Positions 1 through 7,486 are shown, numbered from the stretch's first letter. The stretch is DNA of 14,924 nucleotides from Acidobacteriota bacterium (GCA_003231035.1 QIHU01000071.1:1-14924); one strand, 5' to 3'. The notes: generated from the sequence alone by a model not told the origin. A program made the numbers and translations.

Positions 1-301
1 CCCGGTAGCTGGCGGCGAGCTCGGGGATGAGGTGGCGCCACGAGTAGCTCGAGCCGCCAAAGCCGTGGAGAAGAATGACCGCTTCGCCGCTGCCCAAACT
101 CTCCACGTAGACTCGCTGTGCCGTGCTCTGGGAGGCGGACGTCTGGGAGTCGGCCGTGCTGGTATCGAATACCAGAAGCTTTTCCTTCGGTAGGTGACTG
201 GCGACCGTTCGGTAGGGCGCTACATGAACACAGGCGGTAAGGAGTGCGAACAGGCCCGTGAGGAGTGTGAACAGGAAGGTCGGTGAGGTCCGCTGTGCCA
301 T
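1..301 (-). CDS. Alpha/beta hydrolase, lipoprotein (partial, N-terminal 100 residues)
   Basis: Only the first 100 codons are in the window; the reading frame stays open to base 1. The protein begins MAQRTSPTFLFTLLTGLFAL and continues into LLTAC, a good lipobox, so it is probably a lipoprotein anchored through Cys24. After a Ser/Thr/Gln-rich linker comes a strand, AVILLHGFGGSSYSWRHLIP, which is the classic beta-strand plus HGFGG oxyanion-hole segment of alpha/beta hydrolases (lipase, esterase or haloperoxidase-like). The nucleophile elbow and the remaining catalytic residues lie outside the window, so substrate and activity cannot be judged. The ATG at 301-299 is the natural start because the signal peptide follows directly, although no clear Shine-Dalgarno sequence precedes it. 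It points the same way as the S8 gene at 764-2821 but is separated from it by 462 bp, so membership of that operon is doubtful. Confidence 0.85.
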   Translation of the reverse strand, partial: MAQRTSPTFLFTLLTGLFALLTACVHVAPYRTVASHLPKEKLLVFDTSTADSQTSASQSTAQRVYVESLGSGEAVILLHGFGGSSYSWRHLIPELAASYR

Positions 302-763
302 AGTAGGCAGAGCATAGCCGGGAACTCGAAGGTTGGCTAGATGGTTCGGTACCCGGTCAGCCGGTGCCAAGTACTGTTGATCTCGGGAAGGGGCCGCGCG
401 GGCCCTGGACGTAGGTGCAAGCCGAATCGCGCGGCCGCCGTTCGCGCCCGGTCCAGCGCCAGAGAATCCAGATAGAAGGTCTGGCCATGCTCCAGACCGC
501 GCATCCAGACCGCGCAGCAGGAGTGGCCAGTGGATAGGCTCGGTGATGTCGCCCCCAGCGGGTGGCTGGCCAACGATCAGTGCGAAATGGCAGGGCGTGC
601 GGCGGTGGTGACTGTCTTGGGGCAGCTTCGCCCAACCAATCAGTAGAGGCGTTTTTCTTGCGTCCATATTGGACTAGGACGCAAAGTTGTCTTCTGATCT
701 GCCGGCGAATTGATCTCTATGGTCACAACCGGCACCCAAGAAGGGCGCCGACTGTGGCCTGGG
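302..763. other. Intergenic region, no convincing gene
   Basis: This 462-bp stretch lies between the hydrolase gene and the S8 peptidase gene. Short open frames exist on the minus strand (337-573 and 357-635), but they overlap each other in different frames, have skewed composition and no recognisable domain or good ribosome binding site. Open frames on the plus strand (562-984 and 710-1222) run antisense into the S8 gene. The only clear structure is the inverted repeat at 658-684. The region probably holds the 3' end of the S8 transcript and the promoter of the hydrolase gene. A decayed gene cannot be excluded. Confidence 0.5.
658..684. repeat. Perfect 8-bp inverted repeat downstream of the S8 peptidase gene
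   Basis: TTGCGTCC at 658-665 and GGACGCAA at 677-684 are exact reverse complements separated by 11 bases. It sits about 80 bp past the stop codon of the S8 gene. On the minus strand the hairpin is followed by GAAAAAC rather than a U tract, so it is not a canonical intrinsic terminator for that gene. It may be an RNA 3'-end stabiliser, a factor-dependent stop or an operator for the hydrolase gene. Confidence 0.45.
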
Positions 764-2821
764 TCATGGTTTTGGGGTGGCCAAGGGGTCTGGCTCGCAA
801 TCGGGCCAGCTATCTCCGCGAAGGAAAATGGGGGTGGAACCCCATGCATTGGCTTCCCCGCCCTCTACCCGGATCATGTACAGCAGCGAGGGTTGTTTAC
901 CGGCGCAGAAGAGGTGCCGGAAGCCGGAGAAGCCGATGTGGCTGTAGGCTCCGGCCGAAAAGCTGGCGAGCTGTTCTGCTGTGACTTGAAGATCGTAGAG
1001 GTCGGAATCGATGCGCAGGAAGAGTTGAGCCACCTCTTGCTCTTCGGGCATCGTGGCGTGGGCGGACATGTCGAGGTACAGCGGTGGATCCGGTGGAGTC
1101 AAAGGGGCTGGAGTCAAAGCGGCTGGCCGAGGTTTGGTGCTTACCGTCGATGGGGACAAGAGCTTGCTGGCGCGGCGAGTAGAAGTTCCAAAAGCGGGCT
1201 TGCGGGAAGCGGGGACCAGTGACTTGAAGGCAGAGCCAGGGTCATCGAGTAGGGAACACGGAACGCAAGGTTGTGGTACCGGATTGGGCTTGGTCCCTCC
1301 TTGGCTGGCGGCGATACTCTGTCCGAGGCTGGAGGTAGAGCTCGTCGGGCCATTGTTATAGACGTCCAAGATTCTGTCCTTCAGGGCGGCCCGACCGCAG
1401 GGGACGTTGGACCTGCCGAAGGCCCTGGCCAGGATGCCAAAAGCCGCGTGAGGAAACTTGATCAGCTGTTCCATGCCTTTGGAGAGGAAAATGGACGGTT
1501 CCCCGGTGTTGGTCCACCCCCAAGTAGGGGCCAGAGCGGCCCCTCCAGGATTCGTGATCGGTGCCAGATTCTGCTGGCGGGCAAGCCAGCCTGAAAGAAG
1601 ACCAGAGGCGTAGGAAGTCCCCGCCGGTGCCTCCCAGGAATGCCACTCGTCTACAGTGTTGAGGTAGCTCAGACAGATGGGATAGCCGATCATCAAGTGT
1701 TGTGGTTCCCCTCCTAGGTCGACCGTCTCCCAAGAGGATTCTAGGACGCCGGCGGTGTTGAAGCGGGCAATATCCATGCTGCCGGCGGCTAGAACGCTAT
1801 CGTCCGCGGCGGGATAGTCCAGCAGTTGGAAATTTCCCGCTGCGGCGATGATCGTGGTCCCTGGCTCCCCCGTGGTGGGCGTGGTCGTAAGGTGGTCGAA
1901 GACCCTCCCGATCTGGCAGGCCAACTCGTCGCACACAGAGTTTCCGCCAGTGCCATTACCTATACCAGCCGCTTGACCAGGGTCTTGGGGCCGGCCAAAA
2001 CTCATGTTGACCACTAGGGGACGGTCATAGCCGTTCCGGTCAATGTCCTCGGCCAACCTGCAAGCTAGCCCCAGAACGTGGAGATCGGTAACCCCGAGTT
2101 CCGGCTGCAAGGAGACCAGATCTTCGAAGGCGTAGAGGGCCACTGGAATCTCGTGGTTGGTCAGCGTGCTAATTGCGAAACCGACCGTCTTTCCGTGCCA
2201 GTCATTCCAGTCGAAGGTTGCGATCCAAGGGCCGACCTGCGGTTGGAGAGAGTCGGCGAAGCACGAACCATCGGCGCACGGGTAGTTGAGCTCGGTGGCC
2301 TTGTTTCCCAAGGAGGATGGGCCGACTCTTCGGGCTGACCAAGGCTGAGTTGGCGGAAGCTGGGTGGCCGAGTTAGCCACCGAGGTCCCGTTCAACCCTT
2401 TCGCGGCGGGCGGAAAGCTGAGTGGAGTGCTATTGGCCAAACTGCCTTCGTAGATCTTGAAAGTGCGACTGGTAAATCCCGGAGGAACCTCCGACCCGAA
2501 ACCCATGACCTTGCAGGGGGTGAGTGCCGTCGGGGAGGAGGCGGACGGGGCGTCGTCTAGGACGAAGATTCCATACTCGCCACAGTTGATCTGAGTACCT
2601 GCTGGCAGGACACAGTTGGACGTATCCGGTCCGAAGAGATCCCACTTGACTGTCGTCGTCCCGGTCGTCCCGGTCGCACTCGATCCACCCTGCGGGAGCA
2701 GGGCCGCGGAGAGCGAGAGTGCGCAAACAGGTAGCAGAAACAGGGTCAGGAGTGTCGAAGCGAACTGCGGGGAAAGAGACAGCGGATCGCGGTGCTCTGG
2801 GGCACTGAGCTGGCGATTCAT
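764..2821 (-). CDS. Secreted subtilisin-family (S8) serine peptidase
   Basis: A 685-residue protein. A hydrophobic stretch at about residues 21-42 acts as a signal peptide or anchor, so the protein is expected outside the cytoplasm. The S8 core is seen in VVNMSFG (270-276), the oxyanion-hole block IIAAAGN ending at Asn330, and the catalytic-serine block APAGTSYASG with Ser403. The Asp and His candidates are compressed into one short motif, FDWNDWHGKTVG, with Asp204 (or Asp207) and His209; in ordinary subtilases they lie about 30 residues apart. Residues 43-195 are a possible prodomain or separate N-terminal domain with several cysteines. Residues 500-575 are a Pro/Ser/Ala-rich linker, followed by a C-terminal domain of about 100 residues that I do not recognise. 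A purine-rich AGAAAGG precedes the ATG by about 10 bases. The gene is the last of the minus-strand sigma/CHAT/anti-sigma cluster but is separated by 245 bp, so it may also have its own promoter. Family assignment is firm; substrate is unknown. Confidence 0.88.
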   Translation of the reverse strand: MNRQLSAPEHRDPLSLSPQFASTLLTLFLLPVCALSLSAALLPQGGSSATGTTGTTTVKWDLFGPDTSNCVLPAGTQINCGEYGIFVLDDAPSASSPTALTPCKVMGFGSEVPPGFTSRTFKIYEGSLANSTPLSFPPAAKGLNGTSVANSATQLPPTQPWSARRVGPSSLGNKATELNYPCADGSCFADSLQPQVGPWIATFDWNDWHGKTVGFAISTLTNHEIPVALYAFEDLVSLQPELGVTDLHVLGLACRLAEDIDRNGYDRPLVVNMSFGRPQDPGQAAGIGNGTGGNSVCDELACQIGRVFDHLTTTPTTGEPGTTIIAAAGNFQLLDYPAADDSVLAAGSMDIARFNTAGVLESSWETVDLGGEPQHLMIGYPICLSYLNTVDEWHSWEAPAGTSYASGLLSGWLARQQNLAPITNPGGAALAPTWGWTNTGEPSIFLSKGMEQLIKFPHAAFGILARAFGRSNVPCGRAALKDRILDVYNNGPTSSTSSLGQSIAASQGGTKPNPVPQPCVPCSLLDDPGSAFKSLVPASRKPAFGTSTRRASKLLSPSTVSTKPRPAALTPAPLTPPDPPLYLDMSAHATMPEEQEVAQLFLRIDSDLYDLQVTAEQLASFSAGAYSHIGFSGFRHLFCAGKQPSLLYMIRVEGGEANAWGSTPIFLRGDSWPDCEPDPLATPKP

Positions 2822-2959
2822 GGTCTTTCAACCTTTCTGGTTCCAGGCCGGTCACGGGTCGCAAGAGCGCGGCAAGGTCGCGCCGCGGCGGGTCGATCCG
2901 AACTCTGCCTCGATGCCAAATTAGAAATAGATCTGAAGCTGGGTCTCCTAGGGAGTCGC

Positions 2960-2977
2960 CGCGCATCCGGTTGCGCG
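2960..2977. repeat. GC-rich hairpin in the gap between the anti-sigma-like and S8 genes
   Basis: CGCGCA (2960-2965) and TGCGCG (2972-2977) form a perfect 6-bp stem with a 6-base loop. It lies about 90 bp past the stop of the anti-sigma-like gene and about 140 bp before the S8 start, on the path of any read-through transcript. No U tract follows on the minus strand. The whole 245-bp gap (2822-3066) has no gene; it contains an AT-rich patch around 2915-2930 (TCTAAT on the minus strand) that could be a -10 element for the S8 gene, but I find no matching -35. Confidence 0.35.
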
Positions 2978-3066
2978 GTGACGAGTTGAGGGGACTAGTA
3001 GAGAGGGAGTCGCGACGTGGGTGGCTTCCCCCCTCTTATCCATATTTTCTTGAGCAGAAATGTAGG

Positions 3067-3885
3067 TTACCCCGGCGATGGTTCCGCCAAGAGTTCTAGG
3101 GGCGCCACGGGTTGGACCTGGCCGTGGCTTTCTTGGGCCAATGCCCGGCTTGGCTCTCGGCCCTCCAGAGCGACCCGGGCGGGAAGTTCCCCAGGGAGGC
3201 CAGCGACAACGAAGAGGGCGTACGATCCCGGTTGCTCGCCGACTAGCTCTCGCGCGGTGGCGACAAAATCGGTGCAAGTGCGGGTCGCGATCACCGGAAT
3301 CTCGATGCGTTCCAGTCGGTCGGAATGCAGGAGGTAAAGGCCGACTTCGGTCTTGCGGACCGGTTCTCCCGGGAGGGTGACCTTGATGGTGATCTCGGTA
3401 CCGGCGAAGGCGCGGAAAGAGTGGGGTTCGCCCGGCTGGAGGTTGAAACCACTCGAGCGATCGGGCTTGATACCGATCGCTTGGACGGCAATCTGGGCGA
3501 CATCCGGGTCGTTGAGGAGTGGGGAGAGGAACTGGTAACCCACGACCAGCAGCGCGACGACCGCCGCCGCGGCGAGCCAACGAGAGCGAAGCCGCCGCGG
3601 TGCCGCTCTTGGGTTGGGTTTCGCCTGGACCTTCTGGGGCAGGTGAGCCAAAACTTGCTCGCGGACCCTCGCCGCGGGGCCATCGAGCTGAACGCCGGTC
3701 AGCTCAACGAGCCGTTGGCGACCGTCTGGGCTCCGCGCCAAGTGAGTTTCCAGGGCGGTTTGTGCTTCGGGGTCGAGATTGTAGTCAAGGTAGGCGCGAA
3801 GCTCAGCGTCCGAGGGGGACGCGATTTCGTCCTCCTCGCCGGCTGCCATCTCCCACAAAAAATCATCAGAATCGAGTGTTTGCAT
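3067..3885 (-). CDS. Anti-sigma-like single-pass membrane protein with a zinc-less zf-HC2 fold
   Basis: A 272-residue protein. Residues 24-65 match the pattern of the zf-HC2 / anti-sigma domain: AYLDYNLDPEAQTALETHLA followed by RSPDGRQRL. In zinc-binding members this is H-x3-C-x2-C; here His48 remains but the two cysteines are Ser52 and Gly55, so zinc cannot be bound in the usual way. An Arg-rich patch (97-102) precedes one membrane helix (about 103-120, LAAAAVVALLVVGYQFL), giving a cytoplasmic N-terminus and an extracytoplasmic C-terminus of about 150 residues. That C-terminal part looks beta-rich and matches no family I recognise. The ATG has GGAG seven bases upstream, inside the end of the CHAT gene, and the two genes overlap by 20 bp, so they are translationally coupled. 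With a sigma gene in the same operon, the inferred role is membrane control of that sigma factor. Alternative: a structural partner of the CHAT protease. Confidence 0.78.
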   Translation of the reverse strand: MQTLDSDDFLWEMAAGEEDEIASPSDAELRAYLDYNLDPEAQTALETHLARSPDGRQRLVELTGVQLDGPAARVREQVLAHLPQKVQAKPNPRAAPRRLRSRWLAAAAVVALLVVGYQFLSPLLNDPDVAQIAVQAIGIKPDRSSGFNLQPGEPHSFRAFAGTEITIKVTLPGEPVRKTEVGLYLLHSDRLERIEIPVIATRTCTDFVATARELVGEQPGSYALFVVAGLPGELPARVALEGREPSRALAQESHGQVQPVAPLELLAEPSPG

Positions 3886-6832
3886 CGGTAGGCTCCGCGT
3901 TGTCAGCGTGACCGTTTGAACTTCGCCGGACTTGGCTGTCAGGGAAAGTGCGCTTCTCGCGGGCGAGGGGCACCGCTTCTGATTGCTGAGGAGTAACTAA
4001 AGTAGTCGATTGCCCCCGCTCTGGACGGTTTTCTCTGCCGGCCAACAGAAAAAGGCTGGCCCACTCGGTGGCCGAGTAGTTCTTGCGAAGCTGCCGCAGG
4101 GCGCTGGCGTAGTACTGTGGGATGAGTTGCGGAGTCACCGCGGTGGTGGCGAGATCTTGGTAGAAGACCATATTGAAGTCTCCCAAGAGCTGGTCGCGGA
4201 TTACGTTGCGGCTGGCGATGACCCAGGGAGTGCCGCCACGGGCGAAGACTCCGGCGATCCCGAAGCGGCCGGCATCGGTGGTGGTGGGCCACCGCCCCGT
4301 AGAGCAGCCGCTGAGGTTGGCGAAGACCGGCGGCGCCGGGAAGTCGGCAAGGGCTGAGAGGGTCAAGTCACCGTCGGCCAGTTCGATGCTCGACAGCTCG
4401 GGGAAGACGGGGTCGAAGTAGGCATGGACGTCCAAGTGCAGAAAAGAGGCTGTGGTGAGTTGGAAGCGCAGCGCCTCGGCGGTCGCCGCCTTGCCTCGTA
4501 GGATCTGGGCTCCCGGTGATCTCCGCCGGTAGAACTCAGCCTGTTGGGGAGAACTCGCCAAGGTGTTCTTGGGGTCGACCACGAAGAGGCCGTGTAGAGA
4601 GCCTTTCGAGGGTGTACGAGGCCACTGTACGCCGCGCAAGGCCGGTTGAAGAACAGGTGTGGTGAGGTCCGCCAACCAGCGGTGTTCGCCGCCATTCGCG
4701 AGCGGCAGAGCGGCCAGGGGGGCGCCTTGCAAGAAGCCGTGCATGGCGAAGCGAGTTTCCGCGCCGAGTCCGTCCGGGTGGGGAGGGATCAAAGCGTCGG
4801 CGAGCGGACGGGTGAGCGCCCGCCAGTCCTGATCGCTCATCTTGCGGCTTTCGAGCGCTTCGCTGATGAGGGCGACCCGTTCCCGAAGGTCCCGGCGATC
4901 GATGGGACGGCGGTCGAGGGTGACTTCGCCGTCGGCCGCTCGGTGAAACAGCAGGATCTCATCTTGCAAAGCGGCTAGGCGCCAGCCGATGGGAGGTGGC
5001 CCCGGATTCGCGCTTACCTGTAAGAGATCCGCGCAGCCAGGAAGCTCCCGGAATAGCTCCCGCTGTCGCAGTTTGAGCTGTCGTACCGATTCATCGACCG
5101 ACTTCTTGCGCCGGCCGGTGACGGTCTTCTCCTTGTCGCGCAGCTGGCCGAAAACTTCGGCGATGCGCTCGGCGTTCTGTTCCCATGCGGCCAGTTGCTC
5201 CGGAGTGTGGGCGCGCTCGCGACAGATGCGGCGTAGTTGCTCGTCGGTGGAGAAGCGGTCGAGTTGTTCCAGGATCTCGATCGCCTTCTCCAGCTCACCG
5301 GTCTCCGCGGCGGCTCGGGAAGCGCGGTAGTAGTCTTCGCCTCGCTGCCCCGGTCCCTGATCGATCAGTTGTTCCAGGTCGATCGTCGAGCCGTACTCAT
5401 GCAGGGTCAAGGCCTGCTCGAAGGCGAGCAGGGCGGCGGCCGAGTCGCCCGCTAGCCGCTGTGCTCGGCCCACGCAGCTAGCGGACCAGGCGGCCAGCCG
5501 CGGAAACTGGTCCAAGTGAGCGCCGCGCGAGCACAGCGCAAGCGCTCGGGTCGCATCGGCGTTAGCGAGGGCGCTCAGCCCTTCCACCAAGTCGGTCCAG
5601 GTTCGTAGCTCAAGAACTCTGGATTCAGGAGATCCCTGGGCTGCCGCGCCGGTTAGAAGCTCGCGAGCTTCCTCGAGAGCCGAGGCTGGGGCGCGGTTGC
5701 GCAGGACACGAAGATGGGCGAGGTTGATGTAGGCAACGGCTCCCTCACCTTCATAGAGGTTGGGGTCCTGCAAGTACTCGGGTAGAACCGCCTCGATATC
5801 CCGCTCGACTTCGGCGAGCTCCTCAGGGCTGCTATCCAGTCTGAGGATACGCAACCAGTAGAGGTGAATCTTGGCCGAATTCTCTAGCAATGGGGTACAG
5901 GGAGAGGTCGTGGTACAACCGTCCAGAGCCTCTTCGAGTCGTTCTATCGCTTCCTGTAGGGAGCCGACCCGGCGCAGAATCTTCGCTTGCTCGTTGGCCA
6001 CCGCGACCCGCCACTCGGGAACGATCGAGCGCATAAGAAGGTCAGCGGATTCAAGGTGTCGCCATGCGCTTTGCAGGTTCGACTCGGCCAAGTCGAGTGT
6101 GGCACGATGGCGCTCGGCACGCGCAGCCAAGGCAGAAGCCTCAGGCTTTTCGAGCCAGGAAGGAAGGGCCTCTAGCTGTTGGCGTACCTGTTCCAACTGG
6201 CCGTTGCGCCACAAGCGCTCGACGGCGATGAAACGCAGGCCGACGCCGTAGGAAGGGTAGCCGCGAGTTTCCGCGACCTGCGCCAACTCGAGATACTCCT
6301 CGGGTTTGCTCTCGGCGCTTTGGTTGAGTTGAGTGCCCCGCGCCCGAAGCTCCTGGAACGCCGAATCCTCGGGAGCGTAACGCACGGTGTCGCACTCTTG
6401 ATCGAAACGGATCTGCTCGTAGCTGTCATAGACCTGCCAGCAGAACTGTAAGGGCACTGTTGGATCGTGTTCCTTCGGCAAAGGAGTCACGAAGCAGGTG
6501 ACATCGCCCAGTTGAGCCCCAGCTTCCATTTGCGTCCAGGTTGATTCCGTCTTGCCTTCGAAAGTGGCCCAAACTTGCCAGGAGGTGGCGTCTAGTTCCG
6601 AGTCAAAGCAGAGCTTGACGGGGCGCTTCGGGTAGATGAAAAAGGGGGTCAGGCTGCCATCCGCTTCCACCATCACCTCGAGGTGTCCTGAGATGGCGAC
6701 CTTCGCGGCCAGGGGGCCTCCCGCCTTGCCTTCTAGCTTCTTCGGCGCGGGGCCAGGACAGCCAACGATCCAGACGGCCAGCGAGAGAAGGGCGGTCAGC
6801 AGCCCTCCCGCGGCGATGCCGCGGCGACTCAT
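3866..6832 (-). CDS. TPR-CHAT lipoprotein (caspase-like protease)
   Basis: A 988-residue protein. The N-terminus MSRRGIAAGGLLTALLSLAV leads into WIVGC, a good lipobox (Cys25), so it is probably exported and lipid-anchored. Residues 45-155 look beta-rich and contain several cysteines. Residues 160-560 are mostly helical with TPR-like repeats, for example SLQEAIERLEEAL (291-303) and SAAALLAFEQALTLHEYG (464-481). A charged linker (560-600) leads to a C-terminal CHAT domain, about 600-935. The catalytic pair of the CHAT/caspase clan is visible: His803 in FLHLDVHAYF and Cys843 in FANLSGCSTG, matching the usual H...G and S-x-C-x-T-G pattern. The last 50 residues are polar. The start ATG overlaps the sigma stop (ATGA) and GGAG stands seven bases upstream, within the sigma gene. 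CHAT proteases cut a partner protein after activation; the overlapping anti-sigma-like protein is the obvious candidate here, which is inference. Confident in family, not in substrate. Confidence 0.92.
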   Translation of the reverse strand: MSRRGIAAGGLLTALLSLAVWIVGCPGPAPKKLEGKAGGPLAAKVAISGHLEVMVEADGSLTPFFIYPKRPVKLCFDSELDATSWQVWATFEGKTESTWTQMEAGAQLGDVTCFVTPLPKEHDPTVPLQFCWQVYDSYEQIRFDQECDTVRYAPEDSAFQELRARGTQLNQSAESKPEEYLELAQVAETRGYPSYGVGLRFIAVERLWRNGQLEQVRQQLEALPSWLEKPEASALAARAERHRATLDLAESNLQSAWRHLESADLLMRSIVPEWRVAVANEQAKILRRVGSLQEAIERLEEALDGCTTTSPCTPLLENSAKIHLYWLRILRLDSSPEELAEVERDIEAVLPEYLQDPNLYEGEGAVAYINLAHLRVLRNRAPASALEEARELLTGAAAQGSPESRVLELRTWTDLVEGLSALANADATRALALCSRGAHLDQFPRLAAWSASCVGRAQRLAGDSAAALLAFEQALTLHEYGSTIDLEQLIDQGPGQRGEDYYRASRAAAETGELEKAIEILEQLDRFSTDEQLRRICRERAHTPEQLAAWEQNAERIAEVFGQLRDKEKTVTGRRKKSVDESVRQLKLRQRELFRELPGCADLLQVSANPGPPPIGWRLAALQDEILLFHRAADGEVTLDRRPIDRRDLRERVALISEALESRKMSDQDWRALTRPLADALIPPHPDGLGAETRFAMHGFLQGAPLAALPLANGGEHRWLADLTTPVLQPALRGVQWPRTPSKGSLHGLFVVDPKNTLASSPQQAEFYRRRSPGAQILRGKAATAEALRFQLTTASFLHLDVHAYFDPVFPELSSIELADGDLTLSALADFPAPPVFANLSGCSTGRWPTTTDAGRFGIAGVFARGGTPWVIASRNVIRDQLLGDFNMVFYQDLATTAVTPQLIPQYYASALRQLRKNYSATEWASLFLLAGRENRPERGQSTTLVTPQQSEAVPLAREKRTFPDSQVRRSSNGHADNAEPTDANTRF

Positions 6833-7398
6833 CCAACATCTCCGCTCAGTAATGCTTTACATCTGTCTAGCTCGGCGTTGATCGTCTCTTTGAGCTTGTA
6901 GGTCGCCTTGCGCGACCAGCCGGTGGCCTTGGCGACTTGCTCGGGGGACAGTCCGTCGCGAAAGCGCAGCTTGTAGTAGAGGTAGGCCCGCTTGTGGCCG
7001 GTAGAGAGACAGCGTTCCAGCCGCTCGAGCCAATCGCGGTGTAGCGTCTGCCGCTCGGCGCCGGGACGATCGTCCAAGGCGGTGGTGACCAACGGCACCA
7101 CCTTCTGGCTGCGCGCCGAGCGTCGATGATTGCTGGCGATGCCGCAGGCTTGATCCCAGAGGAAACGCTCGAGGCGGGATTGAGTCTGTTGCCCCTGGGG
7201 AATCCTCTCCAGGAAACGTCTCAGGAGATGGCAGTCATTGCGCAGGATCAGCACAAAGACATCTTGCAGCAGATCCTCCGCGGCGCTCTCGCCGAGGTAG
7301 GAATAGCGTTGGCGCAGCCGCCTGAAAAGGCGTGTCGCGTAGGTGTCGTACAGCCAGGCGCCGGCAGCTCGATCACCCCCAAGGATCCGCTCCAGCAC
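6829..7398 (-). CDS. ECF-like sigma-70 family RNA polymerase sigma factor
   Basis: A sigma factor of about 189 residues with only regions 2 and 4, typical of the ECF class. Region 2 covers about residues 1-95 and includes WLYDTYATRLFRRLRQRY and the AEDLLQDVFVLIL core-binding/-10 recognition segment (40-52). Region 4 covers about 123-185, with the helix-turn-helix SPEQVAKATGWSRKATYKLK (151-170) that would read the -35 element. The start is uncertain: an in-frame TAG at 7434-7432 limits it to the next 12 codons. GTG at 7398 is the best conventional start, but the only strong ribosome binding site (7420-7431) lies 20 bases or more upstream of it. The gene heads an operon: its stop overlaps the CHAT start by 4 bp, with the anti-sigma-like gene following. 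It is the likely regulator of this locus and possibly of itself. Confidence 0.88.
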   Translation of the reverse strand: MLERILGGDRAAGAWLYDTYATRLFRRLRQRYSYLGESAAEDLLQDVFVLILRNDCHLLRRFLERIPQGQQTQSRLERFLWDQACGIASNHRRSARSQKVVPLVTTALDDRPGAERQTLHRDWLERLERCLSTGHKRAYLYYKLRFRDGLSPEQVAKATGWSRKATYKLKETINAELDRCKALLSGDVG

Positions 7399-7419
7399 TC
7401 CAGTGATCTGCGCGCCGAT

Positions 7420-7431
7420 TCCCCCTCCTCC
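7420..7431 (-). promoter_or_regulatory. Strong purine-rich ribosome binding site before the sigma gene
   Basis: Read on the minus strand this is GGAGGAGGGGGA, directly after the in-frame stop at 7434-7432. It is the strongest Shine-Dalgarno match near the sigma gene but stands 21 bases from GTG 7398. The intervening codons include two ATC triplets (first bases 7419 and 7407) and no ATG, GTG or TTG. Either the spacing is unusual, or an ATC start (as ATT is used in infC) or RNA folding brings the site closer. Confidence 0.5.
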
Positions 7432-7468
7432 CTATCGCTGAACTCACAACTACCGACCGGCGGCCCCG

Positions 7469-7486
7469 CGGTTCCAAGCGGAACCG
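7469..7486. promoter_or_regulatory. Perfect inverted repeat upstream of the sigma gene (candidate operator)
   Basis: CGGTTCC (7469-7475) and GGAACCG (7480-7486) are exact reverse complements around the spacer AAGC. The site is about 70-90 bp upstream of the sigma GTG. It could be a DNA operator for a dimeric regulator or a hairpin in the 5' untranslated region. GGAAC resembles an ECF -35 core, but I do not find a matching GTC-type -10 at the proper distance on either strand. Confidence 0.4.

Noticed and set aside
337..635. Two overlapping minus-strand open frames (78 and 92 codons) beside the hydrolase gene
   Set aside because: They occupy different frames of the same DNA, show no domain, no good ribosome binding site and composition typical of chance frames in GC-rich DNA. 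A decayed gene is possible but unsupported.
562..1222. Plus-strand open frames of 140 and 170 codons
   Set aside because: They run antisense to the S8 peptidase 3' end and intergenic DNA, and have no recognisable motif.
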